A stretch of 44,738 nt of DNA from an uncultured Lachnospiraceae bacterium (GTDB taxonomy: Bacteria > Bacillota > Clostridia > Lachnospirales > Lachnospiraceae), in NCBI GenBank assembly GCA_945827805.1, contig CALZOU010000006.1:1-44738 (forward strand). Reading direction: 5' to 3'. The notes under the pieces are model-generated. The model was not told where the DNA came from. It searched no databases and saw only the letters and a list, made by a program, of their open reading frames with translations. Position numbers and translations under genes: made by a program. Below are positions 39,560 through 44,738 of the stretch, in pieces (positions within the stretch are counted from its first letter, which is position 1; every line of letters starts with the position of its first letter).

Positions 39560-39572
39560 GCTCTGTATCCTT

Positions 39573-40457
39573 TCAGTGTGCTTTTACGATGGCATCCTTC
39601 TCAATATCTCTGTGTTCCAGGCGAAGCCCGATGGTCTCCATCCGGGTAAGGCGCTGATACAGATGGTTTGCCAGCGTCACAGAGCGATGCTTGCCTCCCG
39701 TACAGCCCACAGCAATTACCAGCTGATGCTTGCCCTCATCTATATAATTTGGAATCAGAAACTGTAAAAGATCAGTCAGCTTATCCAGAAACATCTGGGC
39801 CTGCTCGTGTTTCATTACATAATCGCTGACCGGCGCATCGTTGCCTGTCAGGGGACGAAGCTCCTCAAAATAGTAGGGATTCGGAAGAAAACGCACATCA
39901 AATACCAGATCTGCATCTTCCGGGATACCGTATTTAAAACCAAAGGAAACCACAGAAACCATAAGACTGTTAAACTTCTGTCCACTGACAAAGATTTTCT
40001 CCAGCTCTATTTTCAGTTCTCTGGTCAGTAAATGAGTGGTATCCAGCACATAATCTGATCGCAGCTTAATATCCCTAAGCATTTCCCTTTCGAGATGGAT
40101 TCCCGGCTGCACACGACCGTTTCCTACCAAAGGATGTTTTCTTCGTGTTTCTTTATAACGTTTTGTCAGTACCTCATCCGATGCCTCCAGAAACAGGATC
40201 TCGCACTTGATATCCAGGGCATCCAGCTCGCCCAGCGCTTTCCCCAGCTGTTCAAAAGATTTATGGCTGCGCACATCCATTCCCAGTGCCACCTGAGAAA
40301 AATCGCCGGTCACCTTATTTTGCTGCACAAACTCTGCGAAACGCCCCAAAAGCGGAACCGGCAGATTATCCACGCAAAAAAAACCCATATCTTCCAGCAT
40401 CTTCAACGTCGTAGATTTTCCGGCGCCGGACATACCGGTTACAATAATAAATCTCAT
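39573..40457 (-). CDS. rapZ: RNase adapter protein RapZ (YvcJ family)
   Basis: MRFIIVTGMSGAGKSTTLKMLEDMGFFCVDNLPVPLL...FGFKYGIPEDADLVFDVRFLPNPYY...VAVGCTGGKHRSV. Confidence 0.96.
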   Translation of the reverse strand: MRFIIVTGMSGAGKSTTLKMLEDMGFFCVDNLPVPLLGRFAEFVQQNKVTGDFSQVALGMDVRSHKSFEQLGKALGELDALDIKCEILFLEASDEVLTKRYKETRRKHPLVGNGRVQPGIHLEREMLRDIKLRSDYVLDTTHLLTRELKIELEKIFVSGQKFNSLMVSVVSFGFKYGIPEDADLVFDVRFLPNPYYFEELRPLTGNDAPVSDYVMKHEQAQMFLDKLTDLLQFLIPNYIDEGKHQLVIAVGCTGGKHRSVTLANHLYQRLTRMETIGLRLEHRDIEKDAIVKAH

Positions 40458-40468
40458 ACCTGCACCTT

Positions 40469-41386
40469 CTATCTGTCAAATCCAAGGAAACGAATCTCCG
40501 GTTCCAGCTCTTTTCCATACTTTTCCATAACAACCTGCTGCACATGGGAGATCACTCCGCACACATCCTCTGCGGTAGCCTTTCCGGCATTGACTACAAA
40601 ACCGCAATGCTTCTCTGACACCATGGCATCACCTATCCGAAAACCTCGAAGTCCTGCATCCATGATCAATTTACCGGCAAATGCACCTTCCGGTCGTTTA
40701 AATGTACTGCCTGCACTTGGATACTCCAGTGGCTGCTTAGCGATTCTTTTTTCTTTCAGGTCATCCATCTGTGCCTGAATTTTCTCAGGATCTCCCTTTT
40801 CAAGATGGATCCTGGCTCCCAGTACTACGTACTGTTTCTCCATCATAATGCTGTGCCGATATCCCAGCTCCAGCTGATCGGCCGCCAGTTCCACGATCTG
40901 TCCCTTATCATCCAGAGCCCGTACACCCACAAGGATCTGACTCATCTCACCGCCATAGGCTCCTGCATTCATCATACAGGCGCCCCCCAGACTTCCCGGG
41001 ATTCCCGCTGCAAACTCCATACCTGTCAATCCATGTGCAAGTGCTGCGTGAGCCACCTGTGACAGCATGGCGCCTGTCTTTGCTGTGATCTCTGTCCCTT
41101 CTACAGAGATATCCCGCAGATCAGATCCGATATGCACTACAACACCATCATAGCCCTGATCACTGACAAGAAGATTGCTTCCGTTACCCAGGATAAAATA
41201 TGGTGCACCCTGGCTGCGGCAGATTTCAATTGCCGTCACCAGATCCTTTTCACTCTTTGGTGTAACAAACACACTGGCCGGTCCGCCGATACGAAATGTA
41301 GTATGTCTGCTCATCAACTCATCTGTACAGACTGAATCCGGTGCCAGTCGTTCTTCCAACAATTTTTTTATGACTAACTGCTCCAT
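40469..41386 (-). CDS. murB: UDP-N-acetylmuramate dehydrogenase
   Basis: HTTFRIGGPA, FILGNGSNLLVSDQGYDGVVV, GIPGSLGGACMMNAGAYGGEM, YPSAGSTFKRPEG. Confidence 0.96.
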   Translation of the reverse strand: MEQLVIKKLLEERLAPDSVCTDELMSRHTTFRIGGPASVFVTPKSEKDLVTAIEICRSQGAPYFILGNGSNLLVSDQGYDGVVVHIGSDLRDISVEGTEITAKTGAMLSQVAHAALAHGLTGMEFAAGIPGSLGGACMMNAGAYGGEMSQILVGVRALDDKGQIVELAADQLELGYRHSIMMEKQYVVLGARIHLEKGDPEKIQAQMDDLKEKRIAKQPLEYPSAGSTFKRPEGAFAGKLIMDAGLRGFRIGDAMVSEKHCGFVVNAGKATAEDVCGVISHVQQVVMEKYGKELEPEIRFLGFDR

Positions 41387-41502
41387 TCAGTTCTCCATTC
41401 CTGCTAATCTTTACTATTTACTTTTGCTCATAATCTTTTTTATTATACTATGATTCTTTTTGTAATAGCAATATTTTTCCTTTGATAGAACAGTATTTTC
41501 AT

Positions 41503-41537
41503 AAAGAAAGGACTGCCCCACGGCAGCCCTTTCTTCA
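41503..41537 (-). terminator. Intrinsic terminator downstream of the 41556..42023 gene
   Basis: Minus strand GAAAGGGCTGCCGTGGGGCAGTCCTTTCTTT. Confidence 0.7.
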
Positions 41538-41555
41538 TTATTATGTAGTTTGGCA

Positions 41556-42023
41556 TCAAAGATGAATAGATTCGCTCCAGTCATCCTCGTCAAAGCTGAA
41601 ATCCTTTTCGGAAACAGCTTCCACCATATGACCATTAACCATAGATCTGTACATTTCTGTAAGCGGTGCCTCATCATCGTCATCCGGCATCGGACTTTCC
41701 ATGAGGATACGTCCGGCTACTTTTACGGGTGCCCACCAGTTGGTGCGGCCAAGCTCTGTCACCGGTACATCTCTTCTTCTCTTGGAAACCAGTGTGGGAG
41801 CGATCAGCGGATGTGCGGTATACTCCTGCATATCTTTGTGGAAATCCTTGCCGACATAATCAAAGGTCTCCAGAATCATCTCGTTCATTCTGTAGAAGCA
41901 TTTGTTGCGAATACCATAGGTCCAGGCAACCCTCTGCTCCTCTACGGACGGATTCAGGAACTGCTGCAGTACAGCTTCTCTCTTTTCCGGTACGATGTAA
42001 ATCAGTTCTGCTACTTGAATCAT
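41556..42023 (-). CDS. Conserved hypothetical protein, possibly dimeric alpha/beta-barrel (L-rhamnose-mutarotase-like) fold
   Basis: MIQVAELIYIVPEKREAVLQQFLNPSVEEQRVAWTYGIRNKCFYRMNEMILETFDYVGKDFHKDMQEY; ORF quality good, fold is a guess. Confidence 0.55.
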   Translation of the reverse strand: MIQVAELIYIVPEKREAVLQQFLNPSVEEQRVAWTYGIRNKCFYRMNEMILETFDYVGKDFHKDMQEYTAHPLIAPTLVSKRRRDVPVTELGRTNWWAPVKVAGRILMESPMPDDDDEAPLTEMYRSMVNGHMVEAVSEKDFSFDEDDWSESIHL

Positions 42024-42149
42024 GATCAGTTCTCCTTTTCAAATTTTGTTGTAAAACCTTTTTCCCAATACAATGTATTCTAACATGCACCATCGCATCT
42101 GTCAATTCGTACAGATATTCTATATTTTTTTCATACCTTTTGTACACTT

Positions 42150-42181
42150 TTACTGTTCACTGGCAAGCCAGTAAACAGTAA
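42150..42181. repeat. Copy B of dispersed palindrome TTACTGTTCACTGGCAAGCCAGTAAACAGTAA
   Basis: Matches 17344..17372 apart from one loop base. Confidence 0.7.
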
Positions 42182-42239
42182 TCTTTTAATAATTCCCGGC
42201 TTGCATCCTTTCTGATGATGTGCTATGATGCAAGAGATA

Positions 42240-42470
42240 TGAAAATAACGATGACGGAACGAGTAGTGCAACAGTACTCACCCAGAGAGGACGGCCACGG
42301 CTGGAAGCTGTCTGTGAATGCTTTGCATGAAAACCACTCCTGAGTTGCGCGCGAACGGGACCTTCTCTTAAGCGCTGCCGTGCGGCTTACGTTACAGGCC
42401 ATGAGTGAAACAAAAGGTGGAACCGTGCATTTGCACCCTTGGATAAAATTATCCGTGGGTGCTTTTTTAT
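42240..42470 (+). promoter_or_regulatory. T-box leader of thrS with terminator at 42433..42469
   Basis: AAGGTGGAACCGTG T-box core at 42414-42427, Thr codon(s) ACC/ACT in GAAAACCACTCCTGAG specifier region, stem I pairing GCAAC/GTTGC, GCACCC...GGGTGC-T6 terminator. Confidence 0.92.
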
Positions 42471-42500
42471 TTTATATATTTATAATAGGAGAAGAGAACA

Positions 42501-44255
42501 ATGGTAAATTTCAAGAATGATGAAAGTCTGAACACCCTGAACCATTCCTGCGCCCATCTGATGGCACAGGCTGTCAAACATCTGTATCCCCAGGCAAAAT
42601 TCTGGGTAGGGCCGGTAGTAGCCGAGGGATTTTACTACGATATCGATCTCGGTGATGATGTTATCCGTGATGAAGATATCCCGGCTATCGAAAAAGAAAT
42701 GAAGAAGGTCGCCAAGAGCGGTAAAAAGATCATCCGCCGCGAGATTTCCAAAGCAGAGGCTATGGAGCTGTTCAAAGACGATATGTACAAGCTGGATCTG
42801 ATCAGCAACCTGGAAGATGGTGAGATCACTGTTTATGATCAGGGCGACTTCACAGATCTTTGCCGCGGACCTCACGTGGATAATGTGAAGCTCTGCCGCA
42901 ACTTTAAGCTGGTAAAACATTCCGGCGTATACTGGAAGGGCGATGCTAACAACCATGTACTGCAGCGTATCTACGGTGTGTGCTTCCCCACTCCCGAAGA
43001 GCTGGAAGAACATCTGAAGCTTCTGGAGGAAGCTAAAGAACGCGACCACAGAAAGATCGGTAAAGATATGCAGCTGTTCATGACTGATGACCTGATCGGA
43101 CGCGGTCTGCCCATGTTCCTGCCCAAGGGTTATGTGGTATGGCAGGAGCTGGAGAACTACATCAAAGCCAAAGAACGCAAACTGGGTTATAAACATGTCA
43201 TGACGCCCTGCGTCGGCACCGTAAATCTGTACAAAACTTCCGGACACTGGGATCATTACAAGGAAAATATGTTCCCGGCTATGGAAGTTGAGGGAGAATC
43301 CTTCGTTCTTCGTCCGATGAACTGCCCGCACCATATGATGATCTATGCTAACCGTATGCATTCCTACAAGGATCTGCCCATCCGTATCGGTGAGATTGCC
43401 CATGACTTCCGTTTTGAAGCCAGCGGTACATTAAAGGGCATCGAGAGAGGCCGTCACTTCTGCCAGAACGATGCTCACCTGTTCGTAACACCGGAGCAGA
43501 TCAAGGATGAATTTTCCAAGGTAGTGGACCTGATCTTTGATACCTACAAAGATTTCAATATCACGGATTATCGCTGTGTACTGTCTCTGCGTGATCCGGA
43601 GGATAAGGTAAAATATCACGATGATGATGAGATGTGGAACAATGCAGAGAACGCTTTGCGTGAGGTTCTGAATGAGATCGGCATCGAATACACAGAGGAG
43701 ATCGGCGAGGCTGCTTTCTATGGGCCGAAGCTGGATGTTAACGTAAAACCGGCCGTAGGTAATGAATATACGCTGTCTACCTGCCAGCTGGACTTCTGTC
43801 TGCCGGCTAAATTCAATCTGACCTATATCGACAGAGATGGCGAGAAGAAGACTCCGGTGGTTCTGCACAGAGCTATTCTTGGTTCTCTGGATCGTTTCAT
43901 GGCGTATATTCTGGAGGAAACAAAGGGTAATCTGCCGGTATGGCTGGCTCCGGTTCAGGCAAGGATCCTGCCGGTGAAGAATGATGATGAGGAATTGTCC
44001 GCTTACTCTCAGGAGGTATATGAACTTCTGGATGAGGCTCAGGTACGTGTTGAGCTGGATGACCGTTCGGAGAAGCTGGGGTATCGTATGCGTGAGGGTC
44101 AGCTGCACAAGGTGCCGTATCTGCTGGTTCTGGGTAAGAATGAGAGAAATGACAGAACGGTTTCTTTCCGTCTGCATGGTGAGCAGAATACTACTACTGT
44201 GGGACTGGATGAGTTTGTGGATATGATTCGGGATCAGATTATTAATAAGAAATAA
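42501..44255 (+). CDS. thrS: Threonyl-tRNA synthetase
   Basis: NHSCAHLMAQAVKHLYP, RPMNCPHHMMIY, class II motifs FRFEASGTLKGIERGRHFCQNDAHLF, HRAILGSLDRFMAYILEE. Confidence 0.97.
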   Translation: MVNFKNDESLNTLNHSCAHLMAQAVKHLYPQAKFWVGPVVAEGFYYDIDLGDDVIRDEDIPAIEKEMKKVAKSGKKIIRREISKAEAMELFKDDMYKLDLISNLEDGEITVYDQGDFTDLCRGPHVDNVKLCRNFKLVKHSGVYWKGDANNHVLQRIYGVCFPTPEELEEHLKLLEEAKERDHRKIGKDMQLFMTDDLIGRGLPMFLPKGYVVWQELENYIKAKERKLGYKHVMTPCVGTVNLYKTSGHWDHYKENMFPAMEVEGESFVLRPMNCPHHMMIYANRMHSYKDLPIRIGEIAHDFRFEASGTLKGIERGRHFCQNDAHLFVTPEQIKDEFSKVVDLIFDTYKDFNITDYRCVLSLRDPEDKVKYHDDDEMWNNAENALREVLNEIGIEYTEEIGEAAFYGPKLDVNVKPAVGNEYTLSTCQLDFCLPAKFNLTYIDRDGEKKTPVVLHRAILGSLDRFMAYILEETKGNLPVWLAPVQARILPVKNDDEELSAYSQEVYELLDEAQVRVELDDRSEKLGYRMREGQLHKVPYLLVLGKNERNDRTVSFRLHGEQNTTTVGLDEFVDMIRDQIINKK

Positions 44256-44275
44256 TTATTTTTAAAAATACGTTC

Positions 44276-44421
44276 GCAAAAGGGCGGTGTCGGCCCCCGG
44301 CGGATAAATATTCTTTTCTGCGCTCCACTGCGCTCACTCCGAGCCTGTAGTCTCGGAGTCGTGCTCGTTAAGTCGCTTGCAAAGAATATTTATCCGCCGG
44401 GGGCCGACACCGCCCTTTTGC
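44276..44421. repeat. 146-bp palindromic element with 41-bp perfect inverted arms
   Basis: GCAAAAGGGCGGTGTCGGCCCCCGGCGGATAAATATTCTTT at 44276-44316 is the exact reverse complement of 44381-44421; nested CTCCGAG/CTCGGAG hairpin. Confidence 0.92.
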
Positions 44422-44506
44422 TCACTCCGGGTTGAGGTACGGCAGAGCGTGGGTGGCAGGGTTGGAGTTATCGTATAGATTATAGATGATGGTTTTTTCT
44501 TGAAAA

Positions 44507-44539
44507 AGGATAGCAAATGCACTTCGTTGTTTGCTATCC
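44507..44539 (+). terminator. Hairpin downstream of the palindromic element, possible terminator
   Basis: GGATAGCAAATGCACTTCGTTGTTTGCTATCC with flanking A/T-rich tracts. Confidence 0.5.
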
Positions 44540-44609
44540 TTGGTTTTCGTCTTGTGTTTGGTTTTTACTGTTAGTATCTACATTGCGTTAAACACTGCAT
44601 TGAACAATA

Positions 44610-44693
44610 TTATCTGTTTTTAGATGGGATCACGAAGATCCAGATCAGGGAACTTACCAGTAATAAATACGGATAGTACAGATACGGCAGGAT
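44610..44693 (-). CDS. C-terminal fragment of a membrane protein, truncated at contig end
   Basis: Minus-strand frame ILPYLYYPYLLLVSSLIWIFVIPSKNR* open up to the adapter junction. Confidence 0.4.
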   Translation of the reverse strand: MLPYLYYPYLLLVSSLIWIFVIPSKNR

Positions 44694-44738
44694 CTGTCTC
44701 TTATACACATCTGACGCTGCCGACGATACTCCTTGTGT
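44694..44738. other. Illumina Nextera transposase adapter + i5 index read-through (non-biological)
   Basis: CTGTCTCTTATACACATCTGACGCTGCCGACGA followed by 8 bases TACTCCTT (reverse complement of AAGGAGTA) and GTGT. Confidence 0.98.

Noticed and set aside
38603-41386. Absence of yvcK between whiA and rapZ
   Set aside because: murB-rapZ-whiA without yvcK may simply be the usual order in this family; cannot judge without comparison.
42240-42470. thrS leader as a novel riboswitch
   Set aside because: The T-box core sequence, Thr specifier and terminator identify it as a standard T-box.
42480-43403. 307-aa minus-strand ORF opposite thrS
   Set aside because: Antisense shadow within a confidently identified thrS; composition is not protein-like and no independent signals.
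1-44738. CRISPR arrays, prophage, tRNA or rRNA genes
   Set aside because: No regularly spaced direct repeats, no phage structural genes, and no cloverleaf or rRNA sequence recognised by eye.

Overview
The window looks like a Lachnospiraceae/Clostridia chromosomal contig end, mostly on the minus strand. Family-level assignment is by protein resemblance only. From left to right it holds: a subtilase cut off by the window start; dus and nth; a candidate omega-amino-acid/GABA catabolism cluster (two class III aminotransferases, two Fe-dependent alcohol dehydrogenases including a 4-hydroxybutyrate-dehydrogenase-like one, an APC permease, a cytidylate-kinase-like protein, and a divergent PucR-type regulator); a DUF362 protein; type III glutamine synthetase; class II aldolase; a diacylglycerol-kinase-like protein; the alpha, spc and S10 ribosomal protein operons (rplQ to rpsJ); a SipW-like protein that appears to lack catalytic residues; a GNAT protein; whiA, rapZ and murB; and thrS on the plus strand behind a Thr T-box leader. 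A gene missed by the ORF track, rpmJ, was recovered at 21897..22010. The strongest second-look items are: (1) four short 5' leaders (glnA, both aminotransferases, cytidylate-kinase-like) that each carry an intrinsic terminator whose 5' arm can instead form a small hairpin with an AxxGxx hexaloop, resembling ANTAR-type antitermination targets; (2) a ~220-nt S10-operon leader with mutually exclusive helices, one of which covers the Shine-Dalgarno; (3) a tandem pair of covarying structured repeats inside the spc operon; (4) a SipW/signal-peptidase-fold protein with the Ser and His positions substituted; (5) an arylamine N-acetyltransferase gene plus a terminator and a 206-bp palindrome that split the ribosomal superoperon between infA and rpmJ; and (6) Nextera adapter plus index sequence at the last 45 bases, an assembly artefact. 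All calls were made by eye without database searches.
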